Origin: Asticcacaulis sp. AC466
Lineage (GTDB): Bacteria > Pseudomonadota > Alphaproteobacteria > Caulobacterales > Caulobacteraceae
Direction: 5' to 3'
Length of the DNA: 64,000 nt
NCBI RefSeq assembly: GCF_000495815.1
Contig: NZ_AWGE01000012.1
Span: 124,001-188,000 of the forward strand
Numbering within the stretch: position 1 is the stretch's first letter; the number at the start of each line of letters is the position of its first letter. Shown piece by piece: positions 45,141 through 53,867 of the stretch. The notes under the pieces were generated by a model. The model ran no database searches and was not told the origin of the DNA. It was given only the letters and a program-made list of their open reading frames with translations. The position numbers were made by a program, and so were the translations under genes.

Positions 45141-46244
45141 GTGCTTGACAAGGAAACCGTGCTCGCCGCGTTGAATACCATCATCGATCCGATGAGCGGG
45201 CAGGGGCTGTCTGACGCCGGCATGGTGCGCGCCCTGATCGTGTCGCCCGAACGGGTCGGCTTCATGCTGGAAGTGCCGCAGGACAGGGTCACGCAGTATG
45301 GCCCGGTTCGTCTGGCGTCCGAGAAGCTTTTGGCCCGGCTTGAGGGCGTCACCAAGGCCCAGGTCGTGCTGACCGCCGAAATGGCGCCCAATCCCCAACC
45401 GCAAAAGCAGGCTTCGGCCAAGCTGTCGGAACGGGCGGTCGAAGATAGCCGCCCCAAGGCGCCCGTTGCCGGTGTGCGTCCCAATCATGTGAAAAAAGTC
45501 ATCGTTGTGGGCTCCGGAAAGGGCGGCGTCGGCAAATCGACCGTGTCGCTGGGGCTCGCGCTCGGCCTGCGCGCGCTGGGTCTGCGCGTCGGTTTCCTGG
45601 ATGCCGACATCTATGGCCCCTCGGCGCCGGTCATGCTGGGGGTTCGCAAACCGCCGGAGTTCGGCGATGACAAGCTGATGGTGCCGCCGGAGGTCTTCGG
45701 CCTTAAGGTCAACTCGGTCGGTTTTCTCGTCGATCCGGATCAGGCCATGATATGGCGCGGCCCCATGGCCTCTCAGGCCCTGACGCAGTTGCTGACCCAG
45801 ACGCGCTGGGGCACGGCCGAAGCCCCGCTCGATGTGCTGGTGGTTGACTTGCCGCCGGGCACGGGCGACGTGCAATTGACCCTGACCCAGAAAACGCTGA
45901 TCGATGGCGCAGTGGTGGTGTCTACGCCGCAAGAGATGGCGCTAGCCGATGCGCGCCGTGCCGTGACTCTGTTCGGCAAGACAGCTATTCCGGTTTTGGG
46001 CGTCATTGAGAATATGGCCTATTTTGTCGGCCCGGACGGTGCGGAACTGGAAATATTCGGCCGCGGCGGCGCGCAAAAAATGGCCGGCGCGCTGAAGGTG
46101 CCGTTCCTCGGCGATGTGCCGCTCGATCCGGCGCTGCGCAAGGGTTGCGACGACGGGCGGCCCTTCACGGCCGCCGAGCCGGACAGCGAGATGGCGACGC
46201 GTTTCAAGATTATCGCCGAGCGGGTTCTGGCCGAATTAAAATAA
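45141..46244 (+). CDS. apbC: Mrp/ApbC-family iron-sulfur cluster carrier ATPase
   Basis: The 367-residue P-loop ATPase of the Mrp/NBP35 family delivers Fe-S clusters to target proteins. An N-terminal MIP18-like domain (about residues 1-90) precedes the deviant Walker A GSGKGGVGKSTVSLGLA (about 124-140). LDADIYGPSAPVMLG, DVLVVDLPPGTGDVQLTLTQ and VIENMAYFVGPDG follow. The usual C-terminal C-x-x-C is not evident; in YFVGPDG the cysteines typical of Mrp (CPHC) are absent. The GTG at 45141, with AGGAGG eight bases upstream, is the best start; an ATG at 45108 lies upstream of that site. Confidence 0.92.
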   Translation: MLDKETVLAALNTIIDPMSGQGLSDAGMVRALIVSPERVGFMLEVPQDRVTQYGPVRLASEKLLARLEGVTKAQVVLTAEMAPNPQPQKQASAKLSERAVEDSRPKAPVAGVRPNHVKKVIVVGSGKGGVGKSTVSLGLALGLRALGLRVGFLDADIYGPSAPVMLGVRKPPEFGDDKLMVPPEVFGLKVNSVGFLVDPDQAMIWRGPMASQALTQLLTQTRWGTAEAPLDVLVVDLPPGTGDVQLTLTQKTLIDGAVVVSTPQEMALADARRAVTLFGKTAIPVLGVIENMAYFVGPDGAELEIFGRGGAQKMAGALKVPFLGDVPLDPALRKGCDDGRPFTAAEPDSEMATRFKIIAERVLAELK

Positions 46245-46335
46245 ACAGGACGCGGCGGGCCATATCCACAGGGCGACGCCTTGTCACTTCGGTTACCGTA
46301 ACCATATCTGCGACAGATACACTCCGGAGCGCCCC

Positions 46336-47430
46336 ATGTCGTTGGATACCCTGTTTTCCCCGTTTGCCTTAAAATCGCTGAGCCTGCCGAACCGCATCGT
46401 CATGGCACCCATGACGCGCAATTTTTCACCGGGCGGGGTGCCGAACCAGGCGGTTGCCGACTATTACGAGCGCCGCGCCGAACACAATGTCGGGCTGATC
46501 CTGACCGAAGGCACGGTTATTGAGCGGCCGGCCTCCAAGAACGAAGCCAATATTCCCAATTTCTACGGCGACGCGCTGGACGGCTGGGCCAAGGTCGTAG
46601 CGGCTGTTCACGCCAAGGGTGGCAAGATCGCGCCGCAAATCTGGCATACCGGGGCCGTTCTGGGGGGCGACGCGGGCTATCGTCCGACGCCGATGGATAT
46701 GCCATCGGGGATCGCCCTCGACGGCAAAACGGTCGCTAAGCCGATGTCGGATGCCGATATTGCCGATACAATCGCGGCCTTCGCGGCCGCCGCCGGCAAC
46801 GCCAAGCGGCTTGGTTTCGACGCCATCGAATTGCATGGCGCGCACGGCTATCTGATCGACGAATTCTTCTGGTCCCTGACCAACAAACGCGACGATGCCT
46901 GGGGCGGCGAAACGGTCGGTGAGCGCACGCGCTTCGCTGCTGCCATCCTGAAGGCGTGCCGTGCTGCCGTCGGTCCGGATTTCCCCATCATTATCCGCCT
47001 GTCGCAATGGAAGGGCGGCGTTTTCGACGCCAAGATCGCCTACACGCCCGCTGAAATGGAAGCCTGGCTGAAACCGTTGGTCGATGCCGGCGCGGACATC
47101 CTGCACTGCTCGCAGCGTCGTTTCTGGGAGCCGGAATTCGACGGGTCGGACCTGAACTTCGCCGGTTGGGCCAAGAAGTTGACGGGTGTGCCCACCATCA
47201 CGGTCGGCAGTGTCGGCCTGTCGGGCGAATTCATTGCCGGTTTCGGCGGCGAAGCCTCCCATTCCGTTGCCATCGACGAGGTGCTGAGACGCCTCGATCG
47301 CGGGGATTTCGATCTGGTGGCCGTTGGCCGCGCCATCCTGTCCGATCCGGAATGGGTGGAAAAGATCCGCAGTGGTCGTGGCGAAGAGGCGCGGGGCTTT
47401 AACCGTGCGTTGCTGGGCGAACTGTTTTAA
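46336..47430 (+). CDS. NADH:flavin oxidoreductase / alkene reductase (Old Yellow Enzyme family)
   Basis: The 364-residue FMN protein reduces activated C=C bonds with NAD(P)H. The TIM-barrel start is LFSPFALKSLSLPNRIVMAPMTRNFS. It has the FMN/substrate segment LHGAHGYLIDEFFWSLTNKRDDAWGG, which is typical of OYE and OPR proteins (H-G-A-H-G-Y-L). The end is FDLVAVGRAILSDPEWVEKI. CGGAGC lies shortly before the ATG. The natural substrate is not readable. It is followed by a terminator separating it from folA. Confidence 0.93.
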   Translation: MSLDTLFSPFALKSLSLPNRIVMAPMTRNFSPGGVPNQAVADYYERRAEHNVGLILTEGTVIERPASKNEANIPNFYGDALDGWAKVVAAVHAKGGKIAPQIWHTGAVLGGDAGYRPTPMDMPSGIALDGKTVAKPMSDADIADTIAAFAAAAGNAKRLGFDAIELHGAHGYLIDEFFWSLTNKRDDAWGGETVGERTRFAAAILKACRAAVGPDFPIIIRLSQWKGGVFDAKIAYTPAEMEAWLKPLVDAGADILHCSQRRFWEPEFDGSDLNFAGWAKKLTGVPTITVGSVGLSGEFIAGFGGEASHSVAIDEVLRRLDRGDFDLVAVGRAILSDPEWVEKIRSGRGEEARGFNRALLGELF

Positions 47431-47442
47431 TTTGGGTTAGCG

Positions 47443-47480
47443 GCTTCCCCCGTCACGCCGTGCGGGGGAAGCAATTTTAT
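47443..47480 (+). terminator. Terminator between the OYE gene and folA
   Basis: GCTTCCCCC (47443-47451) pairs with GGGGGAAGC (47464-47472), followed by AATTTTATAAT. Confidence 0.7.
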
Positions 47481-47520
47481 AATCCCCGGTTCGTAATCCT
47501 GCTCTGAAGCCTGCCTTGGT

Positions 47521-48042
47521 TTATTTCACGCGGTCGTAAATTGTCAGCGTGAAGTCGAAATCGTCGTTTTCCGTTTTTTGGAAAGCCTCTTGCGAGGTGA
47601 CGCGCCAGACGGCCGGGTCAATGGCGGGGAAGTGGGCGTCGCCCTCCACGTCGGCGTGGACATGGCTGACATAGAGCCGGTCGGCCTTGGCCAGGGTCTG
47701 TTCATAGACATTGGCCCCGCCGATGACGCACACTTCGTCTGCCCCATCGTCCGCCGCGTGTTCGCGCGCGATGTCGAGCGCCTCAAATAAGGTTTCGCAG
47801 ATAATCCCGCCGACCGCTTCCATCTTTGGGTCGCGGCTAAGCACAATGTTCAACCGGCCGGGCAGGGGCTTTTTCGGCAGGGAGTCCCAGGTGGTCGATC
47901 CCATGATGATCGGCTTGAACTGGGTGATTTCCTTGAAGCGCTTCAGATCCGAGCGCAGATGCCACGGCAGGCCGCCCGCCTTGCCAATCACGCCGTTGTT
48001 GCTCATGGCCACGACGATAGCCAGCCTGACCTTCGCCATCAT
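47521..48042 (-). CDS. folA: Dihydrofolate reductase
   Basis: FolA regenerates tetrahydrofolate with NADPH. The 173-residue protein shows [34 protein letters not shown] with the catalytic acid in the LRSDLKRF helix, [27 protein letters not shown] and [23 protein letters not shown]. Its start overlaps the thyA stop by four bases, giving translational coupling. folA and thyA work as a cycle, because thymidylate synthase produces the dihydrofolate that FolA reduces. Confidence 0.97.
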   Translation of the reverse strand: MMAKVRLAIVVAMSNNGVIGKAGGLPWHLRSDLKRFKEITQFKPIIMGSTTWDSLPKKPLPGRLNIVLSRDPKMEAVGGIICETLFEALDIAREHAADDGADEVCVIGGANVYEQTLAKADRLYVSHVHADVEGDAHFPAIDPAVWRVTSQEAFQKTENDDFDFTLTIYDRVK

Positions 48043-48860
48043 ACCGCGACCGGCGCTTTCAACGCACCGTGCGACTGATAGTTTTCGATGGCGAAATCGG
48101 CATAGTCAAAGCCGAACAGGTCGGTCTTTGGCGCCATAACCAGTTTCGGAAAAGCGAAAGGCGTGCGTTCCAGCTGCGTCCTGGCCTGTTCAACATGGTT
48201 GGCATACAGATGGACGTCGCCGAAGCTGTGGACGAAATCGCCGACTTCCAGTCCCGCCGCCTGGGCCACCATATGGGTCAGCAGCGCATAGGAGGCTATG
48301 TTAAACGGCACGCCCAGGAAGATATCGGCCGAGCGCTGGTAAAGCTGGCACGACAACCGGCCCTTTCCGTTGTCGCCGGGCGCAACGAAAAACTGGAACA
48401 GGCAGTGGCACGGCGGCAGTGCCATGTCGTCCACCTCGGCCGGGTTCCAGGCGGAAATGACGTGGCGGCGCGAATAGGGATTGGTTTTCAGATTTTCCAG
48501 CAGGGCTGTCATCTGGTCGATACTGCGGCCGTCCGGCGCGGCCCATGACCGCCATTGCTTGCCATAGACCGGGCCCAGGTCGCCGTTTTCATCGGCCCAT
48601 TCGTCCCAGATGGTTACGCCGTGATCGTGCAGGTATTTGACATTGGTGTCGCCACGCAGGAACCACAGAAGCTCGACCGCGATCGATTTGAAATGCACCT
48701 TTTTTGTCGTGAGAAGCGGAAAGCCCTTGGACAGATCGAAGCGGATCTGACGCCCGAACAGCCCGGTCGTCCCCGTTCCCGTGCGGTCCGTCCGCGTCAC
48801 GCCATGATCCATGATATCGCGGACAAGATTGAGATACTGGTATTCGGGGTGATCAAACAT
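48039..48860 (-). CDS. thyA: Thymidylate synthase
   Basis: ThyA converts dUMP to dTMP using methylene-tetrahydrofolate. The 273-residue length is typical. Motifs include [19 protein letters not shown], the nucleophile cysteine in [33 protein letters not shown] and [19 protein letters not shown]-like ([17 protein letters not shown]). It is the first gene of the thyA-folA operon, and its start region is close to the divergent ketol-acid reductoisomerase gene. Confidence 0.98.
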   Translation of the reverse strand: MFDHPEYQYLNLVRDIMDHGVTRTDRTGTGTTGLFGRQIRFDLSKGFPLLTTKKVHFKSIAVELLWFLRGDTNVKYLHDHGVTIWDEWADENGDLGPVYGKQWRSWAAPDGRSIDQMTALLENLKTNPYSRRHVISAWNPAEVDDMALPPCHCLFQFFVAPGDNGKGRLSCQLYQRSADIFLGVPFNIASYALLTHMVAQAAGLEVGDFVHSFGDVHLYANHVEQARTQLERTPFAFPKLVMAPKTDLFGFDYADFAIENYQSHGALKAPVAV

Positions 48861-48912
48861 GGATTATACCGACCTTACGATTCTGTTCGAGTATAGCTAA
48901 GGTCAGTCGCCA

Positions 48913-49914
48913 ATGCCATTGCCATTACCCGTTTATCACGACCGCGATTGCGATCTGTCTATTATCCGCACCGCCAGGGTTCTGGTCATCGGTTATGGCA
49001 GTCAAGGCCGCACCCAGGCGCTCAATGCCCGCGATTCGGGCGTAAGCCAGATCAAGGTGGCGTTGAAGCCCGAGTCGAAAACGCGGGTAAAGGCCGAAGC
49101 CGATGGTTTCGAGGTTGTAACGGTAGCCGATGGGGTGGCGTGGGCCGACGTGATGGTGGTCCTGACCTCGGACGAGGCGCACCAGAAACTGTTTGCCGAA
49201 GAGATGGCGCCGCATCTGCGCGCCGGTCAGGCCCTGGTCTTCGCCCACGGTTTGTCATGCAATTTTGGGCTCGTCGTGCCGCCCGCCGATGTCGATGTCC
49301 TGCTGGTCTCGCCCAAGGGCATCGGTCCGCGCATCCGCGACATCTATGTGGCGGGCGAAGGGGTATTTTGCCTGTTCGCCGTCCAGCAGGATGCCACGGG
49401 TAAGGCCAGGGCTCTGGGCCTCAGCTTTGCTGCGGCGCTGGGCTGTGGGCGCAAAGGCATATTCGAGACCACGATGAAGGCCGAATGCGAAAGCGACCTG
49501 TTCGGTGAGCAGGTGGTGCTGTGCGGGGGCACGCGCGAACTGGTCACAACGGGTTTTCAGACCCTGGTCGATGCTGGCTATCCGCCGGAGGTGGCCTGGT
49601 TCGAAACCTGCTACGAGCTCAAGCTGGTCGTCGATCTGCTTTGGGAACTGGGCATGTCGGGCGGTTTCGAAAAGATCAGCAATACGGCGGAATACGGCGC
49701 CTATCTGACCGGTCCCCGCGTGATCAACGCCGCCAGCCGTGAAGCGATGCAAGGCGTTTTGAAAGACGTCCAGTCGGGCGACTTCGTGCGGCAATTGATG
49801 CGCGATTACGACGCGGGCAGTCCTGATTTGCTTGGCCGGCGCGCGGCCCTGAAAGACAACCGGCTCGATGAGACCAAACGGTATCTCGATGGCGTGGCGA
49901 ATGCGGCTAGGTAA
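48913..49914 (+). CDS. Divergent ketol-acid reductoisomerase (class I, IlvC-like)
   Basis: The 333-residue protein matches class I ketol-acid reductoisomerase, the second step of branched-chain amino acid synthesis. It has the nucleotide loop VIGYGSQGRTQALNARDSGV, AHG histidine in LVFAHGLSCNFG, metal ligands in CESDLFGEQVVLCGG and AWFETCYELKLVVDLLWE, and ISNTAEYG. The active-site residues I can place are kept, but several normally invariant stretches differ: GYGSQGHA reads GYGSQGRT, HGFNIHF reads HGLSCNF, and PKGPGH reads PKGIGP. No ilvB or ilvN gene adjoins it. It may be a second, specialised copy rather than the main IlvC. Confidence 0.85.
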   Translation: MPLPLPVYHDRDCDLSIIRTARVLVIGYGSQGRTQALNARDSGVSQIKVALKPESKTRVKAEADGFEVVTVADGVAWADVMVVLTSDEAHQKLFAEEMAPHLRAGQALVFAHGLSCNFGLVVPPADVDVLLVSPKGIGPRIRDIYVAGEGVFCLFAVQQDATGKARALGLSFAAALGCGRKGIFETTMKAECESDLFGEQVVLCGGTRELVTTGFQTLVDAGYPPEVAWFETCYELKLVVDLLWELGMSGGFEKISNTAEYGAYLTGPRVINAASREAMQGVLKDVQSGDFVRQLMRDYDAGSPDLLGRRAALKDNRLDETKRYLDGVANAAR

Positions 49915-49944
49915 CCTGCCTTCAGCTAACCTGCTTTGTTACCT

Positions 49945-49970
49945 ATACCGCCCCACAGGTGGGGCGGTAT
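49945..49970. terminator. Perfect 11-bp hairpin after the reductoisomerase gene
   Basis: ATACCGCCCCA (49945-49955) pairs with TGGGGCGGTAT (49960-49970) around a CAGG loop. There is no T-tract, so factor-independent termination is uncertain; it could be a leader hairpin of the following gene. Confidence 0.45.
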
Positions 49971-50015
49971 GAAGAGGAAGATGCCAGACTGTGCATATGT
50001 GCTGGTGAGGGGCTT

Positions 50016-51878
50016 ATGACCGCGGATACACATCAAAAACGCGCCGATATTCAAGGGCTGCGCGGGATCGCCGTGTTGGCAGTGGTGCTGTTCCATCTCA
50101 GCCATTCGGCCCTGCCGGGTGGATTTGCCGGTGTCGATATCTTCTTCGTCATTTCCGGCTATCTGATTACCCAAATCCTGCTGAAAGACAACCTGCGCCT
50201 GCGTGACTTCTACGTCCGGCGCGTGAGGCGACTGTTCCCGGCGCTCTATGCCGTTCTGGCGTTTACCCTGGTTGCGGGGCTTTTGATCTTGCCGCCGGCC
50301 CTGCTCAGCGAACTCGTCTACACCCAGTTCTTTACGACCTTGTTCCTGTCCAATTTCGCCTTTGCCCGCCTGACCGATTATTTCGACAGCGGCGCGGGGC
50401 TCAAACCTCTGCTGCACACCTGGTCTCTGGCGGTCGAGGAACAGTTCTACCTCGTCTATCCGGTTGTCCTGCTGGCTGTCCGCCGTTTCGCCGGGCGGTT
50501 CTTGTGGCCGGTTATCGGACTATTGGCGCTGTTGTCCCTGGCGGCCGCCCAGTGGTCGTCCAGACCGGAAGCGGCGTTTTATCTCCCCACGACGCGGGCC
50601 TTCGAACTGCTGATCGGGGCGCTGTGTGTGGCCATTCGCCTCGACCTGAGCAACGCACTAAAACGGGTGCTGTCGCTGGCGGGTGTCGGCCTGATTGTCT
50701 TGAGCCTGATCTGCCTGAACGATCGCCTGCCGTTTCCGGGGCTGTGGGCCTTGCCGCCGTGTCTGGGCGCGGCCCTTTTACTCGTCACGTGCGACGGTTG
50801 GGGTAATCGGTTGATCAGTGCGCCGCCTCTCGTCTGGAGCGGCGACATTTCCTATTCCTTGTATCTATGGCACTGGCCCATGCTGGTCTTTGCTCGCCTG
50901 CTGTTCGGCGAGTCGCTCTGGCCAAGCCTTGCCGCCGTGGCCCTAGCCTTCGGGCTGGCGGTTCTGTCCTGGCGCTACATCGAACAGCCGTTTCTGGCCG
51001 GTCGCCCGCGTCGCCCATTTGCACTGGCCGGGGGTGCCATGGCGGTATCGATCCTGGCGGCCCTGCTGGTCTTTAATGCCAAGGGGCTGCCACAACGTTT
51101 CAACACCTCAGAGCGCGCGGCCTTCGCGGCGGCGGACGACTACAACCCCGATCGCAAGCGATGTCACCTGGCGCGTGAGGCGCGTGTGGCCTACGCCGAT
51201 ACCTGCGTCTACGGAACGCCCGTCGTCGCGCCGTCCGTCGCGGTCTGGGGCGATAGCCAGGGCGCGGAACTTTCGCTGGCGCTGGGGGAGCGGATGCCTG
51301 GTGCGGGTGTGCGTCAGATCACCGCGTCGGCCTGCCCGCCAAGCATCGGCTATACCATCGCCTATAATTCCGCCTGCCGCGCCCACAATGCCGACATGCT
51401 TTTGCACCTGACGCATGACCCGCGCATCGAAACGGTCGTGCTGACGGCCAACTATCACCGCTATGCCGATGAAAACCTACCGGCCATGCTGGGTGGGCTG
51501 GAACTGAGCGCGCTGGATTTGAGCCGCGCCGGCAAACATGTGGTGATCGTTTATCCCGTGCCCGTCTATGATTTCGATCCGCCGTCTCAGGTGGGATTGG
51601 CCATGCACCTGGGGCGCGATCCCCGCGCCGTGGGGATGAGCCGTGCGCAGTTCGATCGCGATACCGCTCAGGTCACGGCGCAACTGGACCGGTTCGTTTC
51701 GGCGCACCCTCTCGCCGCCATCAGGCCGTCGGATGTGCTGTGCGATGAGGCGCGATGCCGGGTCTATACGGCCGGTGACGGTGTCCTTTATTTCAATGGC
51801 CAGCATCTGAGCCTGACGGGCGCGAAACGGGTGGCGACGCTATTTACCAGCCAAGCCCCGTCTCTCCACGCAAAATAG
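50016..51878 (+). CDS. OafA/YrhL-type membrane O-acyltransferase with C-terminal SGNH domain
   Basis: The 620-residue protein has an N-terminal Acyltransferase_3 domain of about 10-11 helices, starting KRADIQGLRGIAVLAVVLFHLSHS and including FFVISGYLITQILL, YVRRVRRLFPALY and TWSLAVEEQFYLVYPVVLL. The C-terminal periplasmic domain (about residues 390-620) has SVAVWGDSQGAELSLALG, a GDS motif, and a late histidine in FNGQHLSLTGAKRV. This fusion is known for O-acetylation of lipopolysaccharide or exopolysaccharide sugars; the acceptor here is unknown. The start ATG 50016 follows GAGGGG; the frame extends to 49959 without support. Confidence 0.92.
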   Translation: MTADTHQKRADIQGLRGIAVLAVVLFHLSHSALPGGFAGVDIFFVISGYLITQILLKDNLRLRDFYVRRVRRLFPALYAVLAFTLVAGLLILPPALLSELVYTQFFTTLFLSNFAFARLTDYFDSGAGLKPLLHTWSLAVEEQFYLVYPVVLLAVRRFAGRFLWPVIGLLALLSLAAAQWSSRPEAAFYLPTTRAFELLIGALCVAIRLDLSNALKRVLSLAGVGLIVLSLICLNDRLPFPGLWALPPCLGAALLLVTCDGWGNRLISAPPLVWSGDISYSLYLWHWPMLVFARLLFGESLWPSLAAVALAFGLAVLSWRYIEQPFLAGRPRRPFALAGGAMAVSILAALLVFNAKGLPQRFNTSERAAFAAADDYNPDRKRCHLAREARVAYADTCVYGTPVVAPSVAVWGDSQGAELSLALGERMPGAGVRQITASACPPSIGYTIAYNSACRAHNADMLLHLTHDPRIETVVLTANYHRYADENLPAMLGGLELSALDLSRAGKHVVIVYPVPVYDFDPPSQVGLAMHLGRDPRAVGMSRAQFDRDTAQVTAQLDRFVSAHPLAAIRPSDVLCDEARCRVYTAGDGVLYFNGQHLSLTGAKRVATLFTSQAPSLHAK

Positions 51879-52629
51879 CCTCGACCGCCGGGGTGTGTTT
51901 GCGTTCCCCATTGTCGTGCAGGATCAATGGCGGCAGGAGACGCAAGGGCGCCTTACCCAGGCGTTGCGCCTTGACCAGCACGCGCTTGGCGTCCTTGTCG
52001 GCAAAGGGCAGAACCGGGCGGACGACGAAGGCGCCGCATTTTTTACTCAGTCCGCTCAGAATGTCGGCCAGCCGGTCGGCGCGGTGAATGAAGACGATGT
52101 GGCCACCATCGTTTACGGCGGCCTGCGCAAAGTCGAGCCAGGCGTCGAGCCCGTCGTCGGCGATCCAGGCGGCGCGTTTGGTCTCATGCGGCGGGCGCAG
52201 CAGGTCAGGATCGTCGAAAAAGGGAGGATTACTGAACACCAGATCGACGCGAGGCAGATCGAAGCATTTGAAGCCCTTGCCGATATCACCAGATACGATG
52301 GCGACATCGCCGGCATTCAACAGCCTGTTTTGCTGGGCCAGCATGACATAGGCCGCCTCACGCTCAATACCCGTCAGGGTCAGCGCCGGACACCGCGCCT
52401 TCAGCGAGAACAGCGCACCGCCAACGCCGCAGCCCAGTTCCAGCGCCGTCCTGATTTTCGGGATGGTCGCGCAGCCTGCGGCCAAAAGCGCGCCGTCCAT
52501 ACCGATGCGATAGCCCTTGGCAGGCTGCATCACTTTGACGCGCCCGTTCAGCAGATGCGTCAGGACGCCATTCGTGTCAGAATGGGCGGGTGTTTCGCTA
52601 GTCATATCCAAATTGTTTTCTAACGCCAT
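51844..52629 (-). CDS. TrmN6-like tRNA (adenine-N6)-methyltransferase
   Basis: About 261 residues. The SAM motif TALELGCGVGGALFSLKARCP (about residues 55-75), LTGIEREAAYVMLAQQN and catalytic VFSNPPFFDDPDLLRP (N-P-P-F, typical of N6-adenine methyltransferases) fit the TrmN6/YfiC family, which modifies A37 of tRNA-Val in E. coli. The start is uncertain: ATG 52629 has an ACGGA-like site, while ATG 52605 is the alternative. The longer frame to 52701 is not supported. Its last 35 bases overlap the end of the convergent acyltransferase gene. Confidence 0.82.
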   Translation of the reverse strand: MALENNLDMTSETPAHSDTNGVLTHLLNGRVKVMQPAKGYRIGMDGALLAAGCATIPKIRTALELGCGVGGALFSLKARCPALTLTGIEREAAYVMLAQQNRLLNAGDVAIVSGDIGKGFKCFDLPRVDLVFSNPPFFDDPDLLRPPHETKRAAWIADDGLDAWLDFAQAAVNDGGHIVFIHRADRLADILSGLSKKCGAFVVRPVLPFADKDAKRVLVKAQRLGKAPLRLLPPLILHDNGERKHTPAVEAILRGETGLGW

Positions 52630-52814
52630 ATTTCCGTAAGAAGTAAAAACCCTGAGTGCGGACCTGATACCGCCTGAGGGCGGCAGGCTTCGGACGGTCA
52701 AACCGTGACCCAGCGGAAACTGTAGCTCTTTTCGTTCCTAAATAATATCGGGGGGCATTGCCTGAGGCGTCAAGGCGGTTTATGGCCTAAAGGTTAAAGT
52801 CAGGAGTTAGTAAC

Positions 52815-53852
52815 TTGGATTCGGCCAATATTGATACTGTGCGCCCCGCACCGGAGGCGGCAAAAACCGCTCCCAAGGCCGACGTCAAGGCGCTGGTCAC
52901 TCTTTGCGATCCGGACATGGTCGCGGTCAACGCCCTGATCACCGAACGCATGCAATCCGAAGTCGCCGTCATTCCCGCCTTGGCCGCTCATCTGATCGCC
53001 GCTGGCGGTAAGCGTTTGCGGCCTTTGTTGTGCGTTGCCGCCGCCCGGCTGTGCGGCACGGACAATACGCACCACTACAATCTGTCCGCCGCCGTCGAAT
53101 TTATTCACACCGCGACCCTGCTGCACGACGACGTGGTCGATTCCTCGCAACTGCGTCGCGGCAAGGTCGCCGCCCATCTCATCTGGGGCGCGCCGTCTTC
53201 GGTTCTCGTCGGTGATTTCCTGTTTGCCCGCGCCTTCGAACTGATGGTTGAGACGGGCAGCCTGCGTGCGCTCGACATCCTGTCAAAGGCGTCGGCCATC
53301 ATCACCCAGGGTGAAGTCCTGCAACTGATGAAGGCGTTCGATCTGAACCTGACACAAGCCGACTACATCGAAATCATATCGTCCAAGACCGCCGCCCTGT
53401 TCTCTGCCGCGTCGGAAAGCGGCGCCGTAGCGGCAGGGGCATCGGAGGACAGGGTCCAGGCCCTGTACAGCTATGGCCTCAATCTCGGCCTGGCTTTCCA
53501 GATTCAGGACGACGTGCTTGATTACCAAGGCTCGGCCGCCGATCTGGGCAAGAATGCCGGTGACGATTTCGCCGAGGGCAAATCCACCCTGCCGCTGATC
53601 CTGGCAATGCGCGCCAGCCGTGACACCGATGCCGCCTTCTGGGACCGCACCATCGGCAAGCGTGAGCAGGTGCCGGGCGATTTCGAACGCGCACAGGCCT
53701 TGATGACATCGTCGGGGGCGCTCGACGAAGCGCGGGCCGTGGCCCGCGCCTATGCCGAGAAGGCACGCGCTGCCCTGTCGATTTTCGACGCCGGTCCGTG
53801 GCGCAACGCGCTGGAAAATCTCGCCGTCTATAGTGTCGATCGGCAAACCTAA
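52815..53852 (+). CDS. ispB: Polyprenyl diphosphate synthase (octaprenyl/IspB-like)
   Basis: The 345-residue enzyme elongates isoprenoid diphosphates, probably for ubiquinone side chains. Class I aspartate motifs are DDVVD in ATLLHDDVVDSSQLRRG (about residues 104-110) and DDVLD in FQIQDDVLDYQG (about 228-235), with GGKRLRPLL upstream. It starts with a TTG at 52815, preceded by AGGAG at good spacing; no ATG offers a better start. The N-terminal 25 residues are Ala/Pro-rich. Confidence 0.92.
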   Translation: MDSANIDTVRPAPEAAKTAPKADVKALVTLCDPDMVAVNALITERMQSEVAVIPALAAHLIAAGGKRLRPLLCVAAARLCGTDNTHHYNLSAAVEFIHTATLLHDDVVDSSQLRRGKVAAHLIWGAPSSVLVGDFLFARAFELMVETGSLRALDILSKASAIITQGEVLQLMKAFDLNLTQADYIEIISSKTAALFSAASESGAVAAGASEDRVQALYSYGLNLGLAFQIQDDVLDYQGSAADLGKNAGDDFAEGKSTLPLILAMRASRDTDAAFWDRTIGKREQVPGDFERAQALMTSSGALDEARAVARAYAEKARAALSIFDAGPWRNALENLAVYSVDRQT

Positions 53853-53867
53853 GGTATTGGCGTCGTT

